This document shows positions 10,061 to 18,687 of a DNA stretch of 64,000 nucleotides, piece after piece. The stretch comes from CAYXTW01 sp964452645. GTDB taxonomy: Bacteria > Zixibacteria > MSB-5A5 > GN15 > PGXB01. The stretch lies in NCBI GenBank assembly GCA_964452645.1, contig CAYVMO010000001.1, positions 1-64,000 of the forward strand. The letters run 5' to 3'. Below the pieces are notes generated by a model. It was not told the origin of the DNA. It made no database searches and saw only the letters and a program-made list of their open reading frames with translations. A program made the position numbers and the translations under genes. Every line of letters starts with the position of its first letter. The first letter of the stretch is position 1.

Positions 10061-10099
10061 ATTAATATAGATAAATCCGCCCCGGATTGAAAAAAATAC

Positions 10100-10128
10100 T
10101 TGACTTTTCGACCCGTTTTACATATATG
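10100..10128 (+). promoter_or_regulatory. Candidate sigma70-type promoter
   Basis: TTGACT at 10100-10105, 17-nt spacer, TATATG at 10123-10128. It lies about 170 bp ahead of the TolB-like gene on the same strand. Confidence 0.5.
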
Positions 10129-10298
10129 GATTCATTAGTTATCCTGCTTTCGGGGATATTGGGGATATTAATATACATACCCGCATAATATATTTCTTTT
10201 GACCGGGGCCGTTCGAAGGGGAGGTGATCGATTAAACATTTGCGTGTTATAATAAGTCTGTTATATTGGGTATGTAAGACAGAGTCCGGGAGAGTGAT

Positions 10299-11242
10299 TT
10301 GAAAAAGAGATTATTTTCATTATTATTGCTTATAATCGTCGGCGGTTTTAGTTTTCTCATCGATTGTGGCCTGTTTAACAGCGATGATGATGACAATGTT
10401 TCACCGCACGATACTGATATAACGTCATTCAGCAGTGCCGTTCCGGCCTGGTCACCGGATGGTCAGTGGATTGCCATTGCCAGAATGCTGGGTGAAAACT
10501 GGATACCTTGCGGTATATATCTTGTCCGGCCGGACGGCAGTGATCTACATCGGATTTTCTCTTTTGGTGACGGTATTATTATTACTGATATATGCTGGGC
10601 GCCTGACGGAGAATGGCTGGCTTTTAATGCAAATGGTGAAATATGGAAAATTAAATCGAATGGCGATAGTTTGACAAGATGACCTTTACCGGTTATAATA
10701 GTACCTGTACATGGTCGTTGTCGGATTCTCTTATAGCTTATAGCCATTCCGCCGGCGATAGTTATTCCGGCGTGTGGCTAATGGATATCAATGGGATAAG
10801 TAGTTGGCATTTTATCAGATTAGGAGGCCATATAGATTTTGGCCCAGCCGATAGCCTGTTTTATGAATCCAGCATTAATAGTGATTCCGCCAAAATGTCT
10901 TTTATTAATATCTCTGATTCGGTGGTGAGAGAAATATATAGATGGAAAAGAGGCACTCCGTACCATGCATATTACGATCCAGATATCTCACCTGATGGCA
11001 AAGAAATAGTATTGTCGATCGATGAACAAATACGCAAATTGACTACAGAGGGGACCAATCTTCAGACTTTGACGACGATAAAAGGCGAGTTTCCCCACTG
11101 GTCACCCGATGGGACTCAAATCGTCTATTGCGAGCAGGGTGATAATCCGCACGGTGGCGTAATAAGAATCATGAACTCGGACGGATCGAATAATCACATC
11201 ATCGTCGACTGGCATGAATTAAGGCCTGACAGTCTGAAATAG
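10299..11242 (+). pseudogene. TolB/WD40-like beta-propeller exported protein, broken by a frameshift
   Basis: TTG start preceded by GGGAG. N-terminal hydrophobic signal with an unusual LIDC box (possible lipoprotein). Propeller motifs AWSPDGQWIA and WAPDGEWLA lie in the first frame, which ends at the TGA at 10680-10682. The second frame begins at the overlapping ATG at 10679 and continues with DISPDGKEIV, PHWSPDGTQIVY and RIMNSDGSNN, the same repeat family. Reading across the join gives SNGDSLTR then TFTGYN, which fits one missing base. No slippery heptamer is seen. ATGA re-initiation could still yield two chains. Role unknown; such propellers often sense or bind at the envelope. Confidence 0.75.
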
Positions 11243-11332
11243 TCTTATAACGATTTAGGTACACAAGTTAATAAATTCTTTTTTGATAACTTCTTGCTCT
11301 TTGCGGCCGATTGAGTATAATATAATAATACC

Positions 11333-11743
11333 ATGAAAGAGCTGCTGCGTTTAATATTCGTTTTATTTTTGTTCGGCCTGCTTTTATCCTGCTGGTCGAG
11401 CAACACCTCCATTTATACCGGGCCGCCGCCGCGAACCTCCCCGCTGGATACAACCGGGGCGCCTCCCTATGAATGGTCACATCTGCCGGAATCGCTGTTT
11501 GTCGAGTTCACGGTCGCCGATGATAAGGATTCCTGCCCGGTCAGAGTGGAATTACATAATTCCGGAACGCGGCTCGTCCGCGTAATCATCAATTCGGTTT
11601 TTGCGCCGGGCTCCTATAAATTACAGTGGGACAGGCTTGACAGCAGTGGGGTATTAATCCAACCGGGATTATATTATTATCAGTATTCCATCTGCGACAG
11701 TATTTACACTTACAAGATGGATTTCCGCCGCCAGCTCGAGTAA
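11333..11743 (+). CDS. Lipoprotein with FlgD-type Ig-like domain
   Basis: 136 residues. Lipoprotein signal MKELLRLIFVLFLFGLLLSC with lipobox LLSC. The C-terminal half (VRVIINSVFAPGSYKLQWD...GLYYYQY) matches the FlgD Ig-like fold that commonly ends secreted proteins in FCB bacteria. Here it stands alone behind a short Pro-rich linker instead of at the end of a long protein. Probably surface or periplasmic; partner unknown. Co-directional with the DUF1573 gene about 70 bp downstream. Confidence 0.72.
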   Translation: MKELLRLIFVLFLFGLLLSCWSSNTSIYTGPPPRTSPLDTTGAPPYEWSHLPESLFVEFTVADDKDSCPVRVELHNSGTRLVRVIINSVFAPGSYKLQWDRLDSSGVLIQPGLYYYQYSICDSIYTYKMDFRRQLE

Positions 11744-11809
11744 CCACGATTGAAAGAATGTAACGCCGGGGGATATATTCAAATAAGGCGTACAGGCCAT
11801 AAAATTAAT

Positions 11810-12532
11810 ATGAGATTAAACATATTTGCTCTTATCCTGCCACTTTTTTTTGTACTGACCGGTATCGGCGAATGTATCGAAGGGCCGCATCTGAGCCTGC
11901 CCGATTCCGTTTTCGATTTCGGTTATGTTCAGCAGGGAGCGACCGTCAGCCATACTTTTCAGCTTTGCTCGACCGGTAGCGATACGCTGAAGATTATCAG
12001 AATCCGCCCCGGCTGAGCCTGCACCCGCGCTCCTTTGGTAAAGGAGCTGATTCCGCCGGGCGAATGCGTCCCGATGGAAATTGTTTTCAATCCGGTCAAA
12101 CTTCGCGGACCGATGTGGCGCTTACCCGAAATTACGACCAACGGTGTCCCGGAGAAAAAACAGGTCAAAATCAGCGCCTATGTTTATAAGACCAATACCC
12201 GGTTGAGGCTTCCCATCAAAATGGATAATCCACGAATTGATTTACCGCAGTACGGTGATGAAATCATCGATACGGCGCGGCTTGAAATTAAAAATGTTTC
12301 CGGGCGGGATTTGCATATTACCCTTATTGAATCCCCGGTGGAGATAAGTATCGAGATGCCGAAATTTATCAAAGCGGGCGGAACCGCGTCGGGGATGGTC
12401 AGACTTGAGGATAGTGCGCGGAATATTAATTTTTGGAAATCGATCACTTTTGAAGTGGATGATGAGAAACACAGCCGCTTCACGATTCCGGTCGAGAAGA
12501 GCCAGCGGCTTCCCGAAATGCCCTCCCGTTAA
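11810..12532 (+). CDS. DUF1573 exported protein with in-frame TGA (candidate selenoprotein)
   Basis: 240 residues if the TGA at 12014-12016 is read as Sec69. The first ATG with a signal peptide is at 11810 (MRLNIFALILPLFFVLTG). Residues about 28-110 match DUF1573: FDFGYVQQGATVSHTF, STGSDTLKI, then RPG-(TGA)-ACT and IPPGECVPMEIVF. The family normally has S/G-C-G-C-T here, so TGA sits exactly on the first Cys of C-x-C and the second Cys (71) is kept. The frame continues for 172 sense codons with protein-like sequence to the end. A hairpin fitting a bacterial SECIS follows the TGA. A longer TTG start at 11750 is possible but lacks a signal at its N-terminus. If not selenocysteine, it is a nonsense mutation. 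Confidence 0.7.
12017..12047 (+). promoter_or_regulatory. SECIS-like hairpin directly after the in-frame TGA
   Basis: Arms 12029-12036 and 12040-12047 (GCTCCTTT / AAAGGAGC) form a perfect 8-bp stem with a three-base loop GGT at 12037-12039. Twenty nt separate the TGA from the loop G. Known bacterial SECIS elements place a small apical loop beginning with G, often GGU, roughly 16-37 nt past the UGA. A bulged U as in E. coli fdhF is not obvious. Confidence 0.6.
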
Positions 12533-12539
12533 AAACGGA

Positions 12540-12567
12540 TTGACCGAATCGGTATTTCCCTTATATT
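12540..12567 (+). promoter_or_regulatory. Candidate promoter of the S8 protease gene
   Basis: TTGACC at 12540-12545, 16-nt spacer, TATATT at 12562-12567. It begins just after the DUF1573 stop and about 60 bp before the protease ATG. Confidence 0.6.
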
Positions 12568-12625
12568 ATCAATAGAATAAATGCTACTGCATGATTAATT
12601 TAAAACTTGGTGGAGATATATCTTT

Positions 12626-15600
12626 ATGAAATGTCGGATCACAGTTGCCTTAATTATATATACCCTGCTGCTTTCACCCGCTACTAATGGCTATTATCCC
12701 AAAGGAGGAATCGACCATTCGGATCGAACCGCCGGGACACGGATAATTGTCAAATTAAAGCCCGATCTGAATCTCCAATTAACGGTCAATAAGCAAGGTT
12801 CGGTTGAAACCGGCATTGATTCCTTTGACGCGATAAATAAAGCTCGGGGCATTATCAGGCAAGAGTTTTTGTTTTCACCGATATCCGAAGGTCGCGGTGC
12901 CGAAATGCTTAAGAATATATTGATAATTGAAATTCCGGATAAGGCGGATATGTCGAAAATTATAGATGCTTATGAAAAACTGGATGAAGTGATTTATGCC
13001 CATCCCGACTGGCAACTGGAGTTGTATGATATGCCCGATGATCCGCTTTATGGGCATCAATGGGGTTTGAACAATACCGGACAGGCGCATTATCATGTCT
13101 ATCGGGGTGAAAATTGCGGTGATGATGTTCTTGGTCTCGATTCCGGTCTTATTGATGCCGATATCGATGCTCTGGAAGTTTATGAGAATCCACCCGACAA
13201 TACTGTAACATCGGTGGTCGCATTAATCGATACCGGCGTCGATATGGACCATCCGGAATTGGCCGGGCGCATCTGGACCAATCCCGGTGAGATTCCCGAT
13301 AACGGGCTTGATGATGACAACAACGGATATATCGATGACGTGCATGGCTGGGATTTTGCCGGTAATCTGGCCGACTCTTTATCGGGGACATTTCCTTATG
13401 ATGAGGATAACGATCCGACCGATGAACATGGACACGGGACCCACTGCGCCGGTATTATTGCAGCGGTCACCGGCAATTCGCTGGGCATCGCCGGAATCAA
13501 TCCGGATTGCCTGATTATGCCACTCAGTTTTTATCCTTTTTTCCAGACCAGTTTCGCCGCCCGGGCGATTGTTTATGCGGCTGATAACGGCGCCGATGTT
13601 ATCAGCATGAGCTGGGGTTTACCCTGGCCGGTCGGGGCTATTGAGGATGCTCTTGACTACGCCCGTTCAAAAGGGGTTGTTCTGGTGGCGGCGGCCGGCA
13701 ATGACGGTGCAGAGCAGTACAACTATCCGGCCGCCTATATTGGAGTGATTGCGGTCGGGGCAACCAATGATAAAGATGAGGTGACCGATTTTTCAACGTT
13801 CGGCAGCCATTTGAAAATATGCGCGCCCGGTTTGTCGGTGCTTTCGCTCCGCGCCGACTCGACCGATATGTACCTTCTCAACTGTGAACCGGGTGTTCAT
13901 ATTATTGATAGCGCGTATTATCTGGCCTCGGGAACCAGTATGGCCTGTCCCCACGTTTCCGGCGCCGCCGCTTACATGCGCGCCGTCTCGCCGGGGCTGA
14001 CACCGGATGAGATACAGCATATTCTTGAAATTTCGGCGAATGATCTGGTCGATCCTTATGGCACCGGCGAGAACCTTCCCGGCTGGGATAAATATAGCGG
14101 TTACGGCCGCCTGAATCTGAATAATTCCCTTAATGCATTGCCGGGCAGACGGGCGAAAATTATATCTCCGGCGGTCAATCAGTTTATTTCGGGCACGGTC
14201 AATATTATTGGAATCGCCGACGGGCAGGATTTTTCGGAGTATGTGTTGGAATATGGCGCGGGGAGTTCGCCGACGGATTGGAATCTGATTGAATCATCAA
14301 CAACTCCCGTGACCAACGGCACGCTGGGAATCTGGAACACATTAAGTCTTAATGGGCAGTACTCGATTCGCCTGCGCGTCGATGCAACCAATATTTATAT
14401 GATTACAGTTTATATCGCCAATGATGCGCTGGCAACGATTCAGTCGCCGGTCGAAAACGATACCGTGATATCCTCGGTATCGATAATCGGTACGGCCATC
14501 TGTCCCGATTTTAAAAATTTAACGGTTGAATACGGAGCCGGTTTAACGCCTGATAGCTTTATTGGGATTGCCGCTTCGAGTGTTCCGGCGGTCGATAATG
14601 AAATATGCCTCTGGAATACAGGGGCCTTGCCGGATGGCTGGTTTACAGTACGATTAACAGCCCTGTCCGATACCGGCCCGGTCGCAGCCGATACGGTGCA
14701 TCTTTATGTCCTGTCACTTTTTTCGACCGCCAACGCCTGGAAAGTCTCCTTTGACCGTGATATCAATATTATTCCGAACTATGGTGATTTTAATAATGAC
14801 GGTGCTAATGAAATTCTAATTGGTACTGAATATGGAATGAAAATTTATAATGCCGACCGCAGTCTCAGCGATTTAAAAAAACTGCCGGGTTTCTACGATT
14901 ACAGAGTACCGGCCGCCGTCGGTGACATGAATGGTGATGGGAAAGATGATTACGTGATGGTGGGTACAATCGATGAAGTGCCATACGTTACTCAGATTTT
15001 TATTTTTCGTGCAGGCGACTCGAACTATTATAACTTTCTCGTGAGCCGGCCGCCTTATTTCCCCAATTATTATAGCAGCGACGAGTATTCGCTGCCCTAT
15101 GTAGCTTTAAAGGACGTCGATGGCGACGGCATCGATGAGATTCATTATTACCCCGGACAGGTCTCGAGCTCGCTGGCGCAGTATTTTGTTTATCATGCCA
15201 ACGGCTCCCTTATGCTCGAAATTCCCCCTCCGTGCACGACCGGATATTTCGGGTATGTGTCGGCCGATATCGACGGCGACGGTATCGATGAATTTTATGC
15301 GGGGCGTAATATGCTTTATCAGATGGATACGCTGGGAGTCGTACAGGATAGTTTTGATTTGAGCATGGGCGGACCGGCCGATTTCAGAACCTATACGATG
15401 TCGGCCAATGACGTCGACGGTGACGGCAAACTGGAACTGATTGTTTTCGGTTCATATTTGGTCCCCGGCGGAACTCATTGGACCTACGTGTTTGATGAAC
15501 ATCTTGCCCTTAAGCCGGGCTGGCCGCATGACAGTGGTGTTAATTATTTCCTGGCCATGTGCGGACCGGTTTTCGGCGATCTGGATGGCGACGGCGGCAA

Positions 15601-16297
15601 GGAGTATTTTCTTTCGATGTCGGAGTTGAATTATGCCCGTGTATTGGGCTGGCATGTGGATGGGACCCCGTACGCCGGTGATTCGATCCTTCCGGTCTTC
15701 GGTATTCCCGACAATCCGGCCAGGTTGACGACGCCGATTATCGCCGATATGAATAATGATTTCCATCCTGATGTGATCGTTTGCGCCGGGGCTGATATTT
15801 ACCAGACCTTCAAGCAGGAACGAATTATCGCCTGGGATAATAACTCCGAAATATTACCCGGTTTCCCGATAATAACGGTGCCCGAAATCGGCAATTCCGA
15901 TCTTGGCTCGGACTGGCATGTCCCGGTCGTGGGTGATATTAATAAGGATGGTTATGTCGACCTGATCATGACGACCATCGAGAATGAGCTTATCTTCGTT
16001 AATTTCGAGGGCGTCCCGTACAATGCCAACGCCTCGCCGGCTCCGATCTGGCGATACAATCGTCGGCTGAACGCCACCGCGTCGATCAGGTCATTTATCT
16101 GCGGCGATGTCAATTCGGATGGTTTGGTAAATATTTTTGATGTAACCTTTCTTATCACTTATTTATATCTCGAAGGAACCGCCCCGGCGGTTCTGGCGTC
16201 GGCCGATATCAACAATGACGGAAATATTAATATCTTTGATATTACCGGCCTGATAGATTACCTATATTACGACGGCCCGTTCCTGAACTGTCCGTAG
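12626..16297 (+). CDS. Secreted subtilisin-like (S8) protease with FG-GAP-like repeats and dockerin
   Basis: 1223 residues. Signal peptide (MKCRITVALIIYTLLLSPATNG), then a prodomain-like region (about 35-130), then a peptidase S8 domain at about 190-490. The triad is complete: D202 (ALIDTGVDMDHP), H270 (DEHGHGTHCAG), S438 (SGTSMACPHVSG), with N359 as oxyanion residue. Two Ig-like or bacterial-surface segments (about 500-690) and FG-GAP/VCBS-like calcium loops (DFNNDGANE, DMNGDGKDD, DVDGDGIDE) to about 1130 follow. The C-terminus is a dockerin-like pair (CGDVNSDGLVNIFDV, DINNDGNINIFDI). Probably calcium-dependent, secreted and attached through the dockerin-like tail. Single gene with its own promoter. 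Confidence 0.94.
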   Translation: MKCRITVALIIYTLLLSPATNGYYPKGGIDHSDRTAGTRIIVKLKPDLNLQLTVNKQGSVETGIDSFDAINKARGIIRQEFLFSPISEGRGAEMLKNILIIEIPDKADMSKIIDAYEKLDEVIYAHPDWQLELYDMPDDPLYGHQWGLNNTGQAHYHVYRGENCGDDVLGLDSGLIDADIDALEVYENPPDNTVTSVVALIDTGVDMDHPELAGRIWTNPGEIPDNGLDDDNNGYIDDVHGWDFAGNLADSLSGTFPYDEDNDPTDEHGHGTHCAGIIAAVTGNSLGIAGINPDCLIMPLSFYPFFQTSFAARAIVYAADNGADVISMSWGLPWPVGAIEDALDYARSKGVVLVAAAGNDGAEQYNYPAAYIGVIAVGATNDKDEVTDFSTFGSHLKICAPGLSVLSLRADSTDMYLLNCEPGVHIIDSAYYLASGTSMACPHVSGAAAYMRAVSPGLTPDEIQHILEISANDLVDPYGTGENLPGWDKYSGYGRLNLNNSLNALPGRRAKIISPAVNQFISGTVNIIGIADGQDFSEYVLEYGAGSSPTDWNLIESSTTPVTNGTLGIWNTLSLNGQYSIRLRVDATNIYMITVYIANDALATIQSPVENDTVISSVSIIGTAICPDFKNLTVEYGAGLTPDSFIGIAASSVPAVDNEICLWNTGALPDGWFTVRLTALSDTGPVAADTVHLYVLSLFSTANAWKVSFDRDINIIPNYGDFNNDGANEILIGTEYGMKIYNADRSLSDLKKLPGFYDYRVPAAVGDMNGDGKDDYVMVGTIDEVPYVTQIFIFRAGDSNYYNFLVSRPPYFPNYYSSDEYSLPYVALKDVDGDGIDEIHYYPGQVSSSLAQYFVYHANGSLMLEIPPPCTTGYFGYVSADIDGDGIDEFYAGRNMLYQMDTLGVVQDSFDLSMGGPADFRTYTMSANDVDGDGKLELIVFGSYLVPGGTHWTYVFDEHLALKPGWPHDSGVNYFLAMCGPVFGDLDGDGGKEYFLSMSELNYARVLGWHVDGTPYAGDSILPVFGIPDNPARLTTPIIADMNNDFHPDVIVCAGADIYQTFKQERIIAWDNNSEILPGFPIITVPEIGNSDLGSDWHVPVVGDINKDGYVDLIMTTIENELIFVNFEGVPYNANASPAPIWRYNRRLNATASIRSFICGDVNSDGLVNIFDVTFLITYLYLEGTAPAVLASADINNDGNINIFDITGLIDYLYYDGPFLNCP

Positions 16298-16371
16298 CTG
16301 GAAGCAAAATTAAATATCGTTTTACGGCACAAGAGAGGTTGCTCCAAAAGTAATTAAAAAAGTCGAATCCA

Positions 16372-16450
16372 CGTCATTGCGAGCCCTGAGAGGAATGCTT
16401 CGCATTCCGCGAAGGGCGTGGCAATCTCCACGTAACAATTAGGGAGATCG
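16372..16450. repeat. Interspersed palindromic repeat (CGTCATTGCGAG type)
   Basis: Begins CGTCATTGCGAGCCC and returns with GGGCGTGGCAATCTC. An inner palindrome GGAATGCTTCGCATTCC is present. Non-coding; the layout is that of a small mobile palindromic element known from many bacterial chromosomes. Only one copy is seen in this window. Confidence 0.5.
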
Positions 16451-16472
16451 CTATTGCTTTGTTGCCTATCCG

Positions 16473-16516
16473 GAGGCAGGTCACACTCCCGATAAATCGG
16501 GAGCAAGACCTGCCTC
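16473..16516. repeat. Long hairpin with GGCAGGTC/GACCTGCC arms
   Basis: Outer arms GAGGCAGGTC (16473-16482) and GACCTGCCTC (16507-16516); inner arms CTCCCGAT / ATCGGGAG. The same outer arms recur in the hairpin at 45121-45160. It lies between two convergent genes, and no clear T-run follows on either strand. Confidence 0.5.
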
Positions 16517-16555
16517 AACTTTTAAACTTATCTGTTTATAATCTTGCTGGCGAAC

Positions 16556-17905
16556 TTAAGGCGCTTTTATCCAGTTGGCGACGTCATCGATAACTTCCTT
16601 GGCGACATGCCCGGGGACTTGGTATTCCTCCGGCGTACTTCTGCCCCCGCCTTCCATAAAAAGATGATTAAGATTCGTATATGATTTAAACTCGACATTC
16701 TCTTTGGAAACAAGCGCCTTTTTCCATAAACGAAAATCTTCCATGCTTACCTGATAATCTCTTTCACCCTGGAGAATCAATATCGGCTGCGATAATTTTT
16801 TTGCCGTCTCGGGCGGATTATAGCCACGTAAATCGAGCCAGTACGCGGCCGGGATTCCGAGCGGAAGGTCGGTTGTGGGTGTCGACTGGGAAAGATTCGG
16901 ATCCTTAACGCGTGCAATCTGGGCTTTTATTTTTTCGATTTCTTTATCGCTATCGATCAGGGTTGAATCTCCCAGGGAAAACAGATATGTCAGTTGTTCG
17001 AGGATGACATCTTCCAGGGGTCGCGCCACTCCGGCCATAATAATAAAACCGGCGATATTTTTATCTTCAATTCCGATCCGCGGAATCAGCATACCGCCCA
17101 GGCTGTGACCCAATACGAATATCTTCTCGGCGGCGATATTTCTTTCGTTACGGAGAAGCGAAACAGCCGCGAGCGCATCATCGATGGTTTCTTCATTGAC
17201 GGTGATTTTATCGGCAGCCGAGCCCAATCTGGCGCCATAAACATAAGTTCGCTTGTCATAGCTTAAAACGGCGATTCCCCTCGAGGCCAGACCGCATGCC
17301 AGATCACGGAACGGTTTGTTGGGGCCGACCGTTTCATCGCGATCATGTGGTCCGGAACCATGCACGAGAATAACGGCAGAGAATGGACCGTCCCCCTTCG
17401 GTATGGTCAGAGTCCCGGGCAACGGCCATTCACCGGAATCAATTGTCACGGGTCGTTCATCAAAGGAGTTAAAATCGACGTATGCCGGCGGCTCATACCG
17501 GGTCTGCGGATTTTCACCATTGACGAAGAACATTCCGGCAATCTGCCTGTCACGGTTGAACACGATTTTAAGCGTCATATTAATATTTTCGAATTCGCAG
17601 GAAATATAGACAATATCATACTTATCCTCTTTTTCGGTTCTGATTCCATCCTGCCTTTTAAAGGGCCCGGCCTGGGACATAAAGGTTGTCCAAATTTCCT
17701 CCAGCTTATCGGGGGGCAAGGCCTCGGCCATGGTGCTGTCATAATTTTCGACAGCTTCGGTGTATCTGCCGTTTTGGAGTAAGGCAAAATATTCAGTCGC
17801 CAACCCAACAATATCGGTTATGTCAGCCTCTTTTCGCTCTTTTCCGCAGGAAATAATAAGATTACATGCGAAAACCAATAAAAAAGCAAAGGTCGCTTTT
17901 TTCAT
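16556..17905 (-). CDS. Lipoprotein alpha/beta hydrolase with N-terminal DUF3887-like domain
   Basis: 449 residues. Lipoprotein signal with IISC (Cys20). Residues about 30-130 resemble DUF3887 (small alpha/beta domain often fused to hydrolases). Residues 150-447 are an alpha/beta hydrolase: oxyanion region VHGSGPHDRD, nucleophile Ser268 in GHSLGG, Asp383 in GERDYQV, His414 in NLNHLF. Probably an ester hydrolase anchored in the membrane on the periplasmic side; substrate unknown. A promoter-like TTGACG-N16-TGTATG lies at 17964-17937. Convergent with the S8 protease. Confidence 0.88.
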   Translation of the reverse strand: MKKATFAFLLVFACNLIISCGKERKEADITDIVGLATEYFALLQNGRYTEAVENYDSTMAEALPPDKLEEIWTTFMSQAGPFKRQDGIRTEKEDKYDIVYISCEFENINMTLKIVFNRDRQIAGMFFVNGENPQTRYEPPAYVDFNSFDERPVTIDSGEWPLPGTLTIPKGDGPFSAVILVHGSGPHDRDETVGPNKPFRDLACGLASRGIAVLSYDKRTYVYGARLGSAADKITVNEETIDDALAAVSLLRNERNIAAEKIFVLGHSLGGMLIPRIGIEDKNIAGFIIMAGVARPLEDVILEQLTYLFSLGDSTLIDSDKEIEKIKAQIARVKDPNLSQSTPTTDLPLGIPAAYWLDLRGYNPPETAKKLSQPILILQGERDYQVSMEDFRLWKKALVSKENVEFKSYTNLNHLFMEGGGRSTPEEYQVPGHVAKEVIDDVANWIKAP

Positions 17906-18093
17906 ACCGGATCTCCTTTTGGTTATTCGGAAGAAACATACAATAGATTTGACTCTATCGTCAATGATTAATTTATTCCGAATAAGTGCCGCAATTAATA
18001 GCCTATTTGCAGGTGTCGATTAAGGGAACATTATTACGATAAAATATGTTGGCTTAATTAAATAAAAGCGAAAGTCAAAAAAGGAGAGTGAGT

Positions 18094-18546
18094 ATGAAGC
18101 GAGTTGTTTTATTTTTGGTCGCATTGATTGCTCTGCCGGTTCTACCATGGGCTCATTGCCAGATGCCGTGCGGCATTTACGATGACTCCGCCCGGTATGA
18201 TATGCTCGAAGAGAATATTACGACCATGGAAAAGTCAATGACTGAAATAACCGATTTATCGGCTCAGGGCGAGAAAAATTATAACCAGATTGTCCGCTGG
18301 GTAATTACCAAGGAGAACATGGCGGATGATTTCATGGAAATCGTCACGCAATATTTTATGACCCAGCGGCTGAAACCGACGACAGCCGACATGGGTCAAG
18401 AGTACGATGATTACATTACGCAGCTAAAGTATCTGCATGAGATGCTGGTCTATGCCATGAAGTGTAAACAAACTACCGATATGGCGAATATTCAAAAGCT
18501 GAAAGAATTAGTCTCGGCATCGCGGGAGCTGTATTTTAAGAAATAA
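18094..18546 (+). CDS. sodN: Nickel superoxide dismutase with export signal
   Basis: 150 residues from the ATG at 18094 (AAGGAG seven bases upstream). Residues 1-20 form a signal peptide ending LPWA. The mature chain would begin HCQMPCGIYDD, matching the nickel-hook motif H-C-x-x-P-C-G-x-Y, in which the free N-terminal His1 plus Cys2 and Cys6 bind Ni. The rest is the expected four-helix bundle of about 130 residues (EENITTMEKSM, NYNQIVRWVITKE, YLHEMLVYAMKC). Dismutates superoxide. In cytoplasmic NiSODs a short propeptide is cut by SodX; here a signal peptidase could expose the His and put the enzyme in the periplasm. No sodX-like gene is adjacent. Confidence 0.92.
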   Translation: MKRVVLFLVALIALPVLPWAHCQMPCGIYDDSARYDMLEENITTMEKSMTEITDLSAQGEKNYNQIVRWVITKENMADDFMEIVTQYFMTQRLKPTTADMGQEYDDYITQLKYLHEMLVYAMKCKQTTDMANIQKLKELVSASRELYFKK

Positions 18547-18687
18547 AACTGTCTCACTTCCGTCATTCGGAGGTTTCCAGGTTTATTCGAGAAAGTCGTT
18601 TTATTTTTGAATTAACGAGGAGATTATGGTGCTGTCCCGACGCCATAACGTCCGGGTGGCTCCTATCGATAATTCGCAATACTGAGT

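Noticed and set aside
10218..10297. Strong GGGGAGGTGATC motif followed by a frame of about 20 codons ending at the TolB-like start
   Set aside because: The only start at proper spacing would be ATT; the TTG-started version is very short. Not enough to call a leader peptide.
12014..12016. TGA in the DUF1573 gene as a plain nonsense mutation
   Set aside because: Not fully excluded, but exact placement on the motif Cys plus a GGT-loop hairpin at SECIS distance make recoding the better explanation.
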